The notes under the pieces were generated by a model. That model was not told where the DNA came from, made no database searches, and was given only the letters and a program-made list of their open reading frames with translations. DNA of 64,000 nt from Alteromonadaceae bacterium Bs31 (GTDB lineage: Bacteria > Pseudomonadota > Gammaproteobacteria > Pseudomonadales > Cellvibrionaceae), in assembly GCA_900177435.1 (NCBI GenBank), contig FXAI01000012.1, positions 62,001-126,000 on the forward strand. Reading direction: 5' to 3'. The translations under genes and the position numbers were made by a program. This document shows positions 18,514-28,873 of this stretch, piece by piece. Positions within the stretch are counted from its first letter, which is position 1. The number at the start of each line of letters is the position of its first letter.

Positions 18514-19218
18514 TGGGTCCCAGCTTTCTATGTAATCTACCCCTCGCTCAGCCAGGCCCTGAGCCTCACTGAGATCGACACTATCGTAAACAAACCACTG
18601 CCAGGTGCCCGACCAAAGCGGGCGCTTGTCTTTGGGCAATAGCTTTTTATTTATAATTAAAAAATCAGCTTGAAGTGCTCGGGCACGGCCTAGTTGATGC
18701 TCATCATAGGCATCCAGTATCCAGCCAATCGCAACATCACTTTGTTTTACAAGCGCTTTAAGAATCGCTTCATCATAGCTGATAAGCGTTCGTCGGCCCG
18801 CCAACAACTGGCTAGCAGAAATAGCCGCACTCGCATAATACTCAGCGCTATACCGCTTTAAACTCTCTGCCTTTAATTCGATAAAAACCTCAACTGCTTC
18901 ATTGGCGAGAGCCCGGCAAAAATGCTCCAGGCTTGGTAGCGGCGTGCTATTAAACTTATCAGCAAAGCGCAGAGGTTCATGAGCGCTGATAGCTTCAAGC
19001 TCAACCGCGCTCAACTCTCCAATAGTTTTTTCGATACCCGTTGTGCGCAGTAAGCTCTCATCATGCAGCAGCATGCATACGCCATCGCGGCTAAGCTGAA
19101 CATCAATTTCCACAGCATCAACACCGATACTTATCGCCGAACGAACACTCGCCAAAGAGTTCTCGGGATAGCGTTGCGGATTACCTCGGTGACCAACCAG
19201 TTTAAAATTGCTTTTCAT
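18496..19218 (-). CDS. Glycerophosphodiester phosphodiesterase (UgpQ-like)
   Basis: 240-residue cytoplasmic GDPD enzyme that releases glycerol 3-phosphate from deacylated phospholipids. The catalytic set is visible: VGHRGNPQRYPENS (His-Arg and Glu), AVEIDVQLSRDGVCMLLHD (Glu-x-Asp metal ligands and the second His) and VEVFIELKAE. There is no signal peptide. It follows the aldo/keto reductase after 14 bases on the minus strand, likely one operon, and overlaps the convergent HDOD gene end by 18 bases. Confidence 0.92.
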   Translation of the reverse strand: MKSNFKLVGHRGNPQRYPENSLASVRSAISIGVDAVEIDVQLSRDGVCMLLHDESLLRTTGIEKTIGELSAVELEAISAHEPLRFADKFNSTPLPSLEHFCRALANEAVEVFIELKAESLKRYSAEYYASAAISASQLLAGRRTLISYDEAILKALVKQSDVAIGWILDAYDEHQLGRARALQADFLIINKKLLPKDKRPLWSGTWQWFVYDSVDLSEAQGLAERGVDYIESWDPSVLAL

Positions 19219-19232
19219 AAGCCTGAATAAGA

Positions 19233-20213
19233 TTAGATTGCGCAGCGAATATTTTGCTCAACCTCGGTTATATAAAAATCATACAAGGCCTGATGCAGTT
19301 CGCCGGGCAATTCCGGTAGAGCACTCACCGCAACATTGCTGCTGACCTGCTCATGGCTACTTGCGCCGGGGATAATTGTGGTAACTGCGGGGTGGTCCAA
19401 TATCCAACGCATGGCAAACTGGGCCATGGTGTATGTATCCGGTTTGAAAGACGATATGGCCTTTACCAGCTCAAGCCCTTTAGAAAATTCTATACCGGCA
19501 AAGGTTTCACCCACACTAAAAGCATCGCCATTTTTATTATAATTTCGGTGGTCACTGTCATCGAATTGAGTAGAACTATTGTACTTCCCACTAAGTAAAC
19601 CACTGGCAAGAGGCAGGCGTACAATTACTCCGATGTTATTTTCCTGACTTATATCAAATAATTCTTTTTTGGCATTTTGGCGAAATAAATTAAAAATAAT
19701 TTGTAAGGAGGTAAGATCCGGATGTTGTGCGCAGATCAGTGCTTCATCGATGCGTTCAACACTCGCGCCAAAATGAGCAATGTGCCCATCTTGCTGCACA
19801 TGCCTCAACCAGTCAAAAATGGCACCGTATGCCATTACCTCAGTTGGTATGCAGTGCAATTGAAGCAAGTCTATACAATCACGCTGTAAACGATCCTGTG
19901 CACGCTTTACTGAATCTCTTAGATCTATGAGGGAATAGCCATCGGGAAAGCTGCCCGGGCCTCTGCCGTATTTGGTGGCAATTTTCACCTCACTGCCAGC
20001 ATCAGCCAGCACCTGCCCAATATAGCTTTCGCTTTTGCCTGCGCCGTATACATCGGCGGTGTCAAAAAAGCTAATACCCTCAGCCAAAGCCGTTTCAAGT
20101 ATTTCTTTCGCGGAGCTATCGGATACCGGGCCAAAGTCGCCACCCAGTTGCCAGCAGCCCAAACCTACTTCGCTAATTTTTATGTGAGAACTACCGAGAA
20201 TACGATTCTTCAT
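19233..20213 (-). CDS. Aldo/keto reductase
   Basis: 326-residue NADPH-dependent oxidoreductase of the aldo/keto reductase superfamily. The TIM-barrel landmarks are VGLGCWQLGG, FFDTADVYGAGKSE (catalytic Asp and Tyr), KIATKYG (catalytic Lys), DLLQLHCIP (His) and TTIIPGASSHEQVSSN, the NADP-binding end. Substrate is not predictable from sequence. Probable first gene of a two-gene operon with the GDPD gene. Confidence 0.92.
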   Translation of the reverse strand: MKNRILGSSHIKISEVGLGCWQLGGDFGPVSDSSAKEILETALAEGISFFDTADVYGAGKSESYIGQVLADAGSEVKIATKYGRGPGSFPDGYSLIDLRDSVKRAQDRLQRDCIDLLQLHCIPTEVMAYGAIFDWLRHVQQDGHIAHFGASVERIDEALICAQHPDLTSLQIIFNLFRQNAKKELFDISQENNIGVIVRLPLASGLLSGKYNSSTQFDDSDHRNYNKNGDAFSVGETFAGIEFSKGLELVKAISSFKPDTYTMAQFAMRWILDHPAVTTIIPGASSHEQVSSNVAVSALPELPGELHQALYDFYITEVEQNIRCAI

Positions 20214-20347
20214 TTTTGTTTTATCCTGGTGGTTTGTGTCGCGGCCAATCCCATCCTATTATGGATGGCTAGATCAAGCGTATATTACAGTTTAGAGGAT
20301 TTCTAATTATATCCACTACCAAATCATTTTATATAGAGTAACGGGAA

Positions 20348-21139
20348 ATGATAATAAAGCTCTCACTAATAACTCTGCTGTTTTGTCTTTCACTCACTGG
20401 CCAGGCAGCCTCACTCCCCTGGGATGGAAAGGCCGCTGCTGTATCGCTTAGCTACGATGATGCGCTGAATGTTCATATAGACAAGGTGGCACCAGCTCTT
20501 GAGAAGCGCAAAATGCGCGGTACGTTTTACATCAACGGAAATTCTGAAGGCTTTAAGAACCGCATCGAAGACTGGCGCAAAGTGGCCGCCAAAGGGCATG
20601 AACTGGGTAACCACACATTATTTCACCCCTGCATGGGAGGCGCCGGCAGAGAATGGCTCAATGCTGAATGGGATTTAAACACTTGGACGGTCAAGCGTTT
20701 GAACGACAACATACTCATTAACAATGCTTTGTTACAAGCTGTTGATGGGCAAACCGAGCGAAGCTTTGCCTACACCTGCGGAGATACCCTTGCGGGAGGG
20801 CAAGCATTTTACCCCTTAATTCAGCAGCACTTTGTTGCAGCGCGTGGAGTATCAGGTGGTTATGCCAGGCTGGAAGAGGTGGACTTAAACAAACTTCGCG
20901 CGTTTACCATAGTTAAGCAGAATGCAGATGAACTGATTCAACAAGTAGACCAGGCAATTAAAGAAAAAGCCTGGCTGGTATTTTTATTCCACGGTGTTGG
21001 GGGAGAGCATGATATGAACATTGCGCAAGAGGAGCACGATAAACTACTGGATTATCTTAAAAAGCGAAGAAAGGCAGTATGGCTTGCACCAGTACGAGAG
21101 ATCGGCGGCTTTGTAAGCGAGTATCAAGAAAAGAAATAA
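20348..21139 (+). CDS. Secreted polysaccharide deacetylase (CE4/NodB-like)
   Basis: 263-residue exported protein with a signal peptide (about 1-21, LLFCLSLTGQAASL). The NodB-type domain shows AVSLSYDDALNVH, where the first motif has Asp-Asp, and GHELGNHTLFHPC, the metal-binding H-x3-H motif; a later LVFLFHGVGGEHD matches the motif supplying the catalytic His. The family removes acetyl groups from chitin, peptidoglycan or xylan-type polymers. The ribosome binding site is a GGGA just before the ATG. Gene is single and ends in a strong hairpin shared with purL. Polymer specificity is unknown; a link to the cellulase genes is only circumstantial. Confidence 0.88.
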   Translation: MIIKLSLITLLFCLSLTGQAASLPWDGKAAAVSLSYDDALNVHIDKVAPALEKRKMRGTFYINGNSEGFKNRIEDWRKVAAKGHELGNHTLFHPCMGGAGREWLNAEWDLNTWTVKRLNDNILINNALLQAVDGQTERSFAYTCGDTLAGGQAFYPLIQQHFVAARGVSGGYARLEEVDLNKLRAFTIVKQNADELIQQVDQAIKEKAWLVFLFHGVGGEHDMNIAQEEHDKLLDYLKKRRKAVWLAPVREIGGFVSEYQEKK

Positions 21140-21140
21140 T

Positions 21141-21183
21141 TTAATACTCCTCACTGAATGTTAAACACAGTGAGGAGTATTAA
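21141..21183. terminator. Bidirectional hairpin between convergent deacetylase and purL genes
   Basis: Perfect 16-bp inverted repeat, arms TTAATACTCCTCACTG (21141-21156) and CAGTGAGGAGTATTAA (21168-21183), with an 11-base loop. It begins at the deacetylase stop and ends just before the purL stop, so it fits as terminator for both strands, although the T-tract is short. Confidence 0.8.
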
Positions 21184-21187
21184 CATG

Positions 21188-24100
21188 CTACTCAACAAAC
21201 AAACGTGCATTTCTAAACAGCCGCATCCAGCCACTGTCTTCTTGCCAGTCTTGTGGATGCCAGGAATTACATATAGCGCGAAACACCCGCTCTGGATGAG
21301 GCATCATGATGGTCGCCCGACCATCACTGGAACATAACCCGGTTATGCCTGCTGGAGACCCATTGGGGTTGGCTGGGTAGGTTTCTGTAACGCGAATATT
21401 GTTGTCGATGAACCTCATAGCCACAGCACCACTTCGCTCACATTCTCGCAAGGACTCCTCATCCGCAAACTCAGCGCGACCCTCACCGTGAGCCACCGCG
21501 ATAGGCAAATGAGAACCCGCCATTGAATCCAATAATACCGAGGGCGACTTTTCTATTTTTACCAGGCTAAACCGCGCTTCAAATTGCTCGGATGCGTTGC
21601 GTACAAAGTGCGGCCAATGCTCAGCGCCGGGAATTAAACTCTTCAGGTTAGACATCATCTGGCAGCCATTACAAACCCCAAGGCTGAATGTGTCTTCGCG
21701 GTGAAAGAAGGCCTCAAACTGATCGCGCGCAAGGGCATTAAACAAAATAGTTTTCGCCCAACCTTCCCCGGCTCCCAGAACATCACCGTAAGAAAATCCG
21801 CCGCAAACGGCCAGGCCTTTAAACTCCTGCAACGACAACCTGCCCGCGAGTATATCGCTCATATGCACATCTATAGCCGTAAAACCAGCGCGATCGAAAG
21901 AAGCGGCCATCTCCAATTGACTATTAACGCCCTGCTCTCTCAAGATCGCTACTTTGGGCTTTGCGCCGGTATTAATACTTGGCGCGTGAACCTCAGATTC
22001 TATATCGTAGCTTAAGGAAACACTTAAACCCGGGTCCGGAGCTGAGATAGACGTAAACTCAGAATCGGCACAGGCCGGGTTATCTCTCATTTTCTGAACA
22101 TGGTAACTGTTAAGGCTCCATAGCTCTTGCAGCGCCGCTCGTTCACTGGCGTAAACTTGCTCGCCAGATTTAAACACTTCTATTCGCTGATCCGTTTTCG
22201 CTTCGCCTGCAAGCACAAAATTATTAGCCAGGCCAAAACGCTGGAAAATATCACTTACCGTTTTCAGGTTTTGTTCGGCGACCTGAAGTACAGCACCCAG
22301 CTCTTCATTAAATAAGATCGAGTGCGCATCCCCCTCAAAACCATCCAAATTAACGGTCACACCGCAGCGCCCAGCGAAACACATTTCGGCCAGGCTAGTG
22401 AACAAACCACCATCGGAGCGGTCGTGATAGGCCAAGAGAAGCTCTTCTTGTAAACATTGCTGTATCGCTTCAAAAAAGGCTTTTAATTGTTCTGGTTTAT
22501 CCACATCCGCTGCTTGCTCACCCAGTTGATTGTAAACCTGGGTAAATATGGAGGCACCAAGGCGATTTTTTCCATTGCCGAGGTCGATAACAACGAGCTT
22601 ATTATTTGCCAGGGGAAGCAACTGCGGTGTAAGGGTTTTGCGAACATCAATAACGGGGCTAAACGCAGAAATAATTAACGAAAGCGGTGCAGTAACCGCT
22701 TTACTTGCATCGGTATCTGGATCTTGCCAGGTGGTTCGCATAGACATGGAGTCTTTACCCACTGGTATGGTGATACCCAATGCTGGACAGATCTCCATGC
22801 CAACGGTCTCTACCGTTCTATAAAGCTTCTCATCCTCTCCCGGGTGCCCGGCTGCACACATCCAGTTGGCAGACAGGCGAATATCTTTTAGCGCGCCAAT
22901 TCGCGATGCACAAATATTAGTAATGGCCTCACCAATTGCCATACGACCGGAAGCGGGAGCGTCCAATAATGCCGTTGGTGTTCGCTCGCCCATGCTCATT
23001 GCTTCACCGGCGTAACTATCAAAGGCTACAGTGGTAACCGCACAGTCTGCCACGGGCACTTGCCACGGCCCCACCATTTGATCGCGCACTACCTGCCCTG
23101 TAACAGAACGGTCACCAATGGTGATAAGAAATTGTTTACTGGCAACCGCCGGGTGCTGAATTATGCGCTCTGCGGCTTCACCAAGAGGGATATGGGTATA
23201 ATCAAATACGCTTGTTTCGGCAACGAGTTTAGAACCTTCTCGGTGCATTTTTGGCGCCTTGCCAAACAAGACATTCATCGGTAAGTCGATGGGGCGAGAT
23301 TCAAACTTCTTATCGTTGAGAATAAGCACCTTTTCCTCAAGTGCTTCACCCACCACGGAAAACGGGCAACGCTCGCGCTCGCAAATCTGTTTAAATTGCT
23401 CGAGGTTTTCAGGAGCAACCGCCATAACATAGCGCTCCTGACTTTCGTTACACCAAATCTCCAATGGCGACATACCGGGCTCGTCGTTAGGTACCTGCCG
23501 CAACTCGAAACTGGCACCACAGCCGCCATCTTTCGCCAACTCGGGAAATGCATTGGACAGACCACCAGCACCAACATCATGGATAAAGGCGATAGGGTTT
23601 TGCCTGCCCAACTGCCAGCATTGGTCAATAACCTCCTGACAGCGGCGCTCCATCTCCGGGTTTTGCCTTTGTACCGAGGCAAAATCCAGGTTTTCTGATG
23701 AGGTGCCGGAGGTCATAGAAGAAGCCGCACCTCCACCAAGGCCAATCAACATGGCTGGGCCACCCAGCACAATCAGCTTGGAGCCAGGTGAGAAAGGTGT
23801 CTGTTCAATATGTTCTTGTTTTATGTTGCCGTATCCGCCCGCCAACATGATGGGCTTGTGATAACCACGCCGCTCACCGTTGAAATCTTCCTCAAAGGTA
23901 CGAAAGTATCCACAAATATTGGGCCGACCAAATTCATTATTGAAAGCTGCGCCACCAATGGGCCCCTCATTCATGATATCCAGCGCTGAAACGATGCGAT
24001 CTGGCTTGCCGTAGTGCTGCTCCCAGGGCAGCTCATAGCCAGGTATATTCAAGTTTGAAACCGTGAAGCCTGTTAAGCCCACCTTGGGCTTGGAGCCTTT

Positions 24101-25126
24101 GCCGACCGCACCTTCATCGCGAATTTCGCCGCCAGACCCAGTGCCTGCGCCCGGAAATGGTGCGATAGCCGTAGGGTGGTTATGGGTCTCCACCTTCATT
24201 AACAGATGTACAGGTTCTTCGTGATAGGTGTAATGCTGGCTTTCTGGGTCGGGGTAAAAACGGCCCGCAACAGAGCCCTCCACGACAGAAGCATTGTCTG
24301 CATAGGCTGAAAGAACACCCTCACCACCCTGCTCGTAGGTGTTCTTAATCATTTTAAACAGCGATAAATCTTGATCTTCCCCGTCTATGGTCCAGCTGGC
24401 GTTAAAAATTTTGTGACGGCAGTGCTCAGAGTTGGCTTGGGCGAACATCATCAACTCAACGTCTGTGGGGTCGCGTTGTAAGTCGACAAAGGCATCGGTG
24501 AGATAGTCGATCTCATCGTCAGCCAAGGCCAGCCCCAGCTCAGAATTGGCAGCAACCAGCGCGCTGCGACCATCCTCCAACACACTAACCGTAGAAAATG
24601 CACGAGGCTCCTGGCTGGTAAACAGCACCTCGACATCGGAAAGAGAGCCCATTACCTGCTCAACCATTCGGTCATGGATAAGGGGAGCGAAGGTGTCAAA
24701 GTCCACCTCGCCCAAGACACAGTAGGCTATTCCGCGCTCAATTCGGCGAACTTTTGTCAATCCACAATTTTTTGCTATATCTGTTGCTTTTGACGACCAA
24801 GGTGATATTGTGCCGCCGCGCGGGACTACAACCATGCCTAGATCACGCTTTTCTGGCTCGGTTTGTGCTGCATTTATTGAAGCCGAGTTTGAAACTGCGG
24901 CTTCAATTGCGTTTACCTGGAGTAGTCCAGAATCACGGCTAGAGCCGTATTCAAGTAACTTCTCAAGGGTTTCCATTTCAGCAGGCGTCAACTCTTCGCT
25001 GACATCCACGAAATGGTAATAATACGCACTGAGGTCACGTACCCCGGGGTTGGACTTTTGAGCCTGGTTAAGCAGCTTGCGGATTCGAAATTCAGAGAAT
25101 GCGGGAGCACCGCACAGGGTTAGCAT
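21188..25126 (-). CDS. purL: Phosphoribosylformylglycinamidine synthase PurL (large, single-chain)
   Basis: Fourth step of purine synthesis: converts FGAR, glutamine and ATP to FGAM. The 1312-residue length matches the fused gammaproteobacterial enzyme. The N-terminal PurS-like part starts [19 protein letters not shown]; the two AIRS-like synthetase halves include [43 protein letters not shown] and [10 protein letters not shown]; the C-terminal class I glutaminase has [15 protein letters not shown] and [10 protein letters not shown] with the nucleophilic Cys, then HPERVFR. The gene is alone, separated from mltF by about 430 bases. No PurR site could be identified with confidence. Confidence 0.98.
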   Translation of the reverse strand: MLTLCGAPAFSEFRIRKLLNQAQKSNPGVRDLSAYYYHFVDVSEELTPAEMETLEKLLEYGSSRDSGLLQVNAIEAAVSNSASINAAQTEPEKRDLGMVVVPRGGTISPWSSKATDIAKNCGLTKVRRIERGIAYCVLGEVDFDTFAPLIHDRMVEQVMGSLSDVEVLFTSQEPRAFSTVSVLEDGRSALVAANSELGLALADDEIDYLTDAFVDLQRDPTDVELMMFAQANSEHCRHKIFNASWTIDGEDQDLSLFKMIKNTYEQGGEGVLSAYADNASVVEGSVAGRFYPDPESQHYTYHEEPVHLLMKVETHNHPTAIAPFPGAGTGSGGEIRDEGAVGKGSKPKVGLTGFTVSNLNIPGYELPWEQHYGKPDRIVSALDIMNEGPIGGAAFNNEFGRPNICGYFRTFEEDFNGERRGYHKPIMLAGGYGNIKQEHIEQTPFSPGSKLIVLGGPAMLIGLGGGAASSMTSGTSSENLDFASVQRQNPEMERRCQEVIDQCWQLGRQNPIAFIHDVGAGGLSNAFPELAKDGGCGASFELRQVPNDEPGMSPLEIWCNESQERYVMAVAPENLEQFKQICERERCPFSVVGEALEEKVLILNDKKFESRPIDLPMNVLFGKAPKMHREGSKLVAETSVFDYTHIPLGEAAERIIQHPAVASKQFLITIGDRSVTGQVVRDQMVGPWQVPVADCAVTTVAFDSYAGEAMSMGERTPTALLDAPASGRMAIGEAITNICASRIGALKDIRLSANWMCAAGHPGEDEKLYRTVETVGMEICPALGITIPVGKDSMSMRTTWQDPDTDASKAVTAPLSLIISAFSPVIDVRKTLTPQLLPLANNKLVVIDLGNGKNRLGASIFTQVYNQLGEQAADVDKPEQLKAFFEAIQQCLQEELLLAYHDRSDGGLFTSLAEMCFAGRCGVTVNLDGFEGDAHSILFNEELGAVLQVAEQNLKTVSDIFQRFGLANNFVLAGEAKTDQRIEVFKSGEQVYASERAALQELWSLNSYHVQKMRDNPACADSEFTSISAPDPGLSVSLSYDIESEVHAPSINTGAKPKVAILREQGVNSQLEMAASFDRAGFTAIDVHMSDILAGRLSLQEFKGLAVCGGFSYGDVLGAGEGWAKTILFNALARDQFEAFFHREDTFSLGVCNGCQMMSNLKSLIPGAEHWPHFVRNASEQFEARFSLVKIEKSPSVLLDSMAGSHLPIAVAHGEGRAEFADEESLRECERSGAVAMRFIDNNIRVTETYPANPNGSPAGITGLCSSDGRATIMMPHPERVFRAICNSWHPQDWQEDSGWMRLFRNARLFVE

Positions 25127-25555
25127 TTTTTGCTTGCGCCTCGTTGTACTGGAAACAAATGGGTGGGTGAAGGTCAGAAAGGCGAGATTGTACTTGATCT
25201 TAGGATATTTAGGGAAACGACAATCTGCTGGCGAGCCGAGTCAATCAAACGCTCGAACTGTCAATTATTTCGACGTTTTTTAAGTTGAATACAGCGCCGG
25301 CAATTAACTTTTCTTATCGTTCAGCCTGGGTTAATGATATTTGGCGCATTCTCCCACATAAGCCGAGGTGATGTTCTAGACTTCTCTATCAAGGCTTACA
25401 CGAAAGAGCGTAAAGAAACAAGCTAGTTACGCACAGTTTAAACCTGTAAAATTGAGCAATATCTAATCAGCAACCAGTGCGCTTATAACTAAAACTTAAA
25501 GCTGCGGACTCGAACAGGACATTTGGGAAACGTAACTCGGAGTTTTTGGAAGAAT
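25127..25555. other. Divergent intergenic region between purL and mltF
   Basis: Must hold the purL (minus) and mltF (plus) promoters. I see no clear -35/-10 pair, purine-repressor palindrome, strong hairpin or small gene in it. Confidence 0.5.
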
Positions 25556-27073
25556 ATGACGAAACGAATGTTAAAGAAGACCTACAGACACACGACGAGT
25601 GCAATCCGGACGCTCCTCACTTGTGCCATGTTAGTCGCTCTCGCTTCAGCGTTGGAGAGCAGCCGCATACCTACTGTGCTGGAATCCATCCAAAATAGTG
25701 GCAAACTGGTGGTTATCTCCCGAAACGGCCCCACCACCTACTATGAAGGCCCTAGCGGAACCACTGGCTTTGAATATCAAATCGCGCGTAAATTTGCCAA
25801 GTTCCTGGGTGTAAAGCTGGAAGTTCGGGAAACAGAAAACCTAGGGGTTATGCTGGATGATGTGGGAACCGATAAAGGCCATCTCGCAGCTGCAGGCTTA
25901 ACTGTTACCGAAAAGCGTAAGCAAAAGGTTTTGTTCGGCGAGCCCTATTTACAGGTAACCCAACAGGTGGTTTATCGCCAGAGTTTACAGCGACCACAAA
26001 GTATTGAAGAACTGCAAAATAAAAATATCATTGTCATTGGCAACAGCTCTCATGCGGAACGCCTGCGTGAACTGAAAAAAACCTACCCCGAGCTGCGGTG
26101 GCAAGAGCGCCATGACGTAGAAATGCTCGATCTAATTGAACTGGTTCACGACGGCGTAATCGACTACACCATTGTTGACTCAAATGCCTTCCAGATAAAC
26201 AGTAATCTATTTCCCGAAGCGCAGGTGGCTTTTGATATAAGCGAGCCTCAGGAACTGGCTTGGGCCTTCCCCATCCAAAAAGACAAAAGCCTTTATTTAC
26301 AAGCGGAAAAATTCTTTAAAAAGATTAAGCAGGAAGGTGTTATCGAAGACACCCTAGAAACCTATTACGGGCACCTGGGTGAGATAGACTATAGCGGCGC
26401 AATACTATTTGCTCACCGCCTGGAATCACGCCTGCCAAAATGGCAGGACTTGCTGCACGCAGCTGCTGAAGAATATGAGCTCGACTGGCAACTACTCGCA
26501 GCCCTTAGTTATCAGGAATCCCATTGGAACCCCAAAGCCAAATCACCTACGGGTGTGCGAGGCTTTATGATGCTCACCCGCGATACGGCAAAATTTGTCG
26601 GAATAAAAAACCGACTGGATGCTGAACAAAGTATTCAGGGTGGAGCCAAGTATTTTAAATCCATTTACAGTCGTATCCCGGAACGCATTGCAGACCCCGA
26701 TAGAACATGGTTAGCAATGGCTGCTTATAACGTTGGCCTTGGACACCTGGAAGACGCTCGCATTTTAACCGCTCAGCAAGGCGGTGACCCCGACAGATGG
26801 ACTGATGTTAGAGAAGCTCTGCCCCTGTTGGCCAAGCGCAAGTACTATAAGCAAACTAAGCACGGCTATGCTCGCGGCTGGGAACCAGTAGAATATGTTC
26901 GCAATATTCGAAACTTTCGCACAATTATCGCCTGGCATGAAGTGAACAAAAGTCGTGATGAACAATTGGCCAGTGCAGAAGTACCGGCGCAGGAGTTTGC
27001 TAACTTTAGCCCTGTGGTGATGGAAGCCGTGCGCACCATTGCCGGTGGAGCTGGAGATGTATCCTCGCTTTAA
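25556..27073 (+). CDS. mltF: Membrane-bound lytic murein transglycosylase F (MltF)
   Basis: Peptidoglycan-cleaving lytic transglycosylase that yields 1,6-anhydromuramyl products. From the ATG given (505 residues): N-terminal hydrophobic segment (about 16-36), a solute-binding (SBP family 3) regulatory domain (about 48-275, GKLVVISRNGPTTYYEG, GFEYQIARKFAKFLGV), then the SLT catalytic domain (about 300-470) with LLAALSYQESHWNP (catalytic Glu about 321), SPTGVRGFMML and AAYNVGLGHL. That is the E. coli MltF design. A TTG 11 codons upstream also opens the frame; GGAAG precedes the ATG. A lipobox is not evident. A terminator follows. Confidence 0.94.
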   Translation: MTKRMLKKTYRHTTSAIRTLLTCAMLVALASALESSRIPTVLESIQNSGKLVVISRNGPTTYYEGPSGTTGFEYQIARKFAKFLGVKLEVRETENLGVMLDDVGTDKGHLAAAGLTVTEKRKQKVLFGEPYLQVTQQVVYRQSLQRPQSIEELQNKNIIVIGNSSHAERLRELKKTYPELRWQERHDVEMLDLIELVHDGVIDYTIVDSNAFQINSNLFPEAQVAFDISEPQELAWAFPIQKDKSLYLQAEKFFKKIKQEGVIEDTLETYYGHLGEIDYSGAILFAHRLESRLPKWQDLLHAAAEEYELDWQLLAALSYQESHWNPKAKSPTGVRGFMMLTRDTAKFVGIKNRLDAEQSIQGGAKYFKSIYSRIPERIADPDRTWLAMAAYNVGLGHLEDARILTAQQGGDPDRWTDVREALPLLAKRKYYKQTKHGYARGWEPVEYVRNIRNFRTIIAWHEVNKSRDEQLASAEVPAQEFANFSPVVMEAVRTIAGGAGDVSSL

Positions 27074-27126
27074 TCTGTTTAGTGCAACTGTTGAGTGTAA
27101 CTATTTAACAGGTTCTAATAATTAGT

Positions 27127-27159
27127 AAAAAGCTCGCATATTGCGGGCTTTTTATTTTT
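27127..27159. terminator. Rho-independent terminator of mltF, overlapping the tadA end
   Basis: Arms AAAAAGCTCGCA (27127-27138) and TGCGGGCTTTTT (27142-27153) with a three-base loop and a single G-T type mismatch, then a TTTTTATTTTT tract on the plus strand. The A-rich left side gives a T-rich tail on the minus strand too, so it can serve tadA. Confidence 0.8.
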
Positions 27160-27652
27160 CAGGGCGTGCCAAATTTTTTAACGCTTTTTTTTCGTTACGA
27201 CGGCGAGAAAAAAAATCGGAAATTAAAGCAGAGCACTCTTGCTCACAAACGCCACCGCGCCAGCTCAAGTGATGATTAAAAAAACTGGCTGACTGCCACT
27301 CCACATTACTGTCCAACACACCGGCTTTAGGCTCCTTCGCACCAAATACAATATGCTCTACTCTTGCATGCATTAGAGCGCCCAGGCACATGGAGCAAGG
27401 CTCAATGGTGACGTATAGCGTTGTGTTGGGCAGACGGTAGTTTTTCTCTGCTGTGCCAGCTGCTCTCAAAGCCATTACTTCCGCGTGCGCACTTGGATCG
27501 CAACTGCCTATAGGCTGGTTCCAACCTTCACCAATAATTAACTCATCTCTCACCAATAGAGCACCCACTGGCACTTCCTGGCTGTTAGCGGCTTTTTCAG
27601 CCAGCAGCAGCGCTTTCTTCATCCAATATATATCTCTATCAGCCATATTCAT
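27152..27652 (-). CDS. tadA: tRNA-specific adenosine deaminase TadA
   Basis: Makes inosine at the wobble position 34 of tRNA-Arg(ACG). The 166-residue protein has the zinc deaminase signature: HAEVMALR (His ligand and catalytic Glu) and EPCSMCLGALMHARV (two Cys ligands). VPVGALLV and GWNQPIGSCDPSAHAE match the family. The ATG follows immediately after the rlmA stop, indicating an operon DUF1653-rlmA-tadA. Confidence 0.95.
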   Translation of the reverse strand: MNMADRDIYWMKKALLLAEKAANSQEVPVGALLVRDELIIGEGWNQPIGSCDPSAHAEVMALRAAGTAEKNYRLPNTTLYVTIEPCSMCLGALMHARVEHIVFGAKEPKAGVLDSNVEWQSASFFNHHLSWRGGVCEQECSALISDFFSRRRNEKKALKNLARPEK

Positions 27653-28534
27653 TCATCGAGCCATTTCGGGGTCGTTGGGCTTGAGCACTTGAATGTCAAA
27701 GTCCACCTCCACTTGCAAGCGTCCCAGAGATATCAGGTCAGCCTTGGCTTGCTGGTTGCCATGCCAGTTGAGCGGCGTCATCATCAACAGGCTTTCAATG
27801 TCTTCACTACGCTCAAAATCAATGGAGAAACTGATAGTGTTTCTCTCAAGTAAATGAAAACCATCAGGCGCGGGCTCCACTTGATGCAACTGAACCTTGT
27901 CATAAAGCTTTTCTTTTAATTGGTACAAGTGCCTGGCAGCGGGCATTACTCGCAGTAAAAGACCTTCTCTATTTAGTATTCTGCGCGTTTCACCTGCATC
28001 CAGTGGGGCGAATACACTGAGGGCAATATCCACGGACTCGTTGACCACAGGCAAACGAAAAGAACTGGCGACCGCATAACTAAACCCCACAGCATTGTAG
28101 TCAGCTCCCTGCTGTAAGTGCTTTGCCGATATGGCGGCATGCTTGATGGCAGGCTTGGAGATATCGATGCCGCTGCAAAACAACTTATCCCTGCCTGTAT
28201 CGGAAATAAGCTGCGCTGCAATCTGCTCCAGGTAGTAACCTTCGCCACAACCCATATCAAGAATTGAAAGGCATGCGGCAGGTGAACAGGAGGCTTTTAG
28301 AAGCTCAGCCATGCCCTTCACCAAGGGGAAATAATGTTGAGCGCTTCGAAGAAAGCTTTTTCGCGCGGAAATCATCGCCTCGTTGTCACCAGGCTCCAGG
28401 CTGTTTTTATATTGCGGCAATAAGAGGTTTACATAACCCTGCCGAGCGAGATCAAAGCTGTGGTTCTGCTCACAGCGCAGAGTCTTTGCCTGCCGTTCAA
28501 GGGCTTGCTCACAACAAGGGCAACGCCAGATCAT
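27653..28534 (-). CDS. rlmA: 23S rRNA (guanine-745-N1)-methyltransferase RlmA-like
   Basis: SAM-dependent methyltransferase, 293 residues. The N-terminus is a zinc ribbon (CPCCEQAL...LRCEQNHSFD, about 4-26), characteristic of the RlmA/TlrB group. LARQGYVNLLLP follows, and then a Rossmann domain with ILDMGCGEGYYLEQI (SAM motif I, about 90-105) and LSVFAPLDAGETRRILNREG. It methylates G745 in helix 35 of 23S rRNA in E. coli. Its ATG overlaps the DUF1653 stop by four bases (ATGA) and its stop abuts tadA. Confidence 0.9.
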   Translation of the reverse strand: MIWRCPCCEQALERQAKTLRCEQNHSFDLARQGYVNLLLPQYKNSLEPGDNEAMISARKSFLRSAQHYFPLVKGMAELLKASCSPAACLSILDMGCGEGYYLEQIAAQLISDTGRDKLFCSGIDISKPAIKHAAISAKHLQQGADYNAVGFSYAVASSFRLPVVNESVDIALSVFAPLDAGETRRILNREGLLLRVMPAARHLYQLKEKLYDKVQLHQVEPAPDGFHLLERNTISFSIDFERSEDIESLLMMTPLNWHGNQQAKADLISLGRLQVEVDFDIQVLKPNDPEMAR

Positions 28535-28782
28535 TGATCTAAGACTCCGGGCATTTCACCCAGGTATTCAAATCGGGGCACACTCTCCTGCCCGTCGCGC
28601 GTATCTATGCTCACCGCCTGCATGAACATATCCAAAGGGCGAACCCACAGGCTGTGGTCGCCATAGAGGCAGCGATACACAACCATGTCCTGTTCTGTCT
28701 CGGAATGTTTTGCAATACACAGTACCTGGTATTCTTTCCCCTTAAAATGGCGATACCGGCCCGGTTTGAGAGTTGTCTGCAT
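28531..28782 (-). CDS. DUF1653 protein
   Basis: 83-residue protein of the DUF1653 family: LKPGRYRHFKGKEYQVLCIAK then VVYRCLYGDHSLWVRPLDMF, the pattern shared by these small SH3-like proteins. The chosen ATG has a strong GGAGGTG ahead; a longer frame from 28899 would run into the divergent flavodoxin gene and lacks such a site. First gene of the DUF1653-rlmA-tadA operon. Function is unknown. Confidence 0.88.
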   Translation of the reverse strand: MQTTLKPGRYRHFKGKEYQVLCIAKHSETEQDMVVYRCLYGDHSLWVRPLDMFMQAVSIDTRDGQESVPRFEYLGEMPGVLDQ

Positions 28783-28873
28783 CGCTCCACCTCCATTGAG
28801 TTTCTTTTTATGATTAACTACCATAGCCGCGCTATTATCCCCGCAGCCGCAACACAGCCCAAGAACTATTTGA

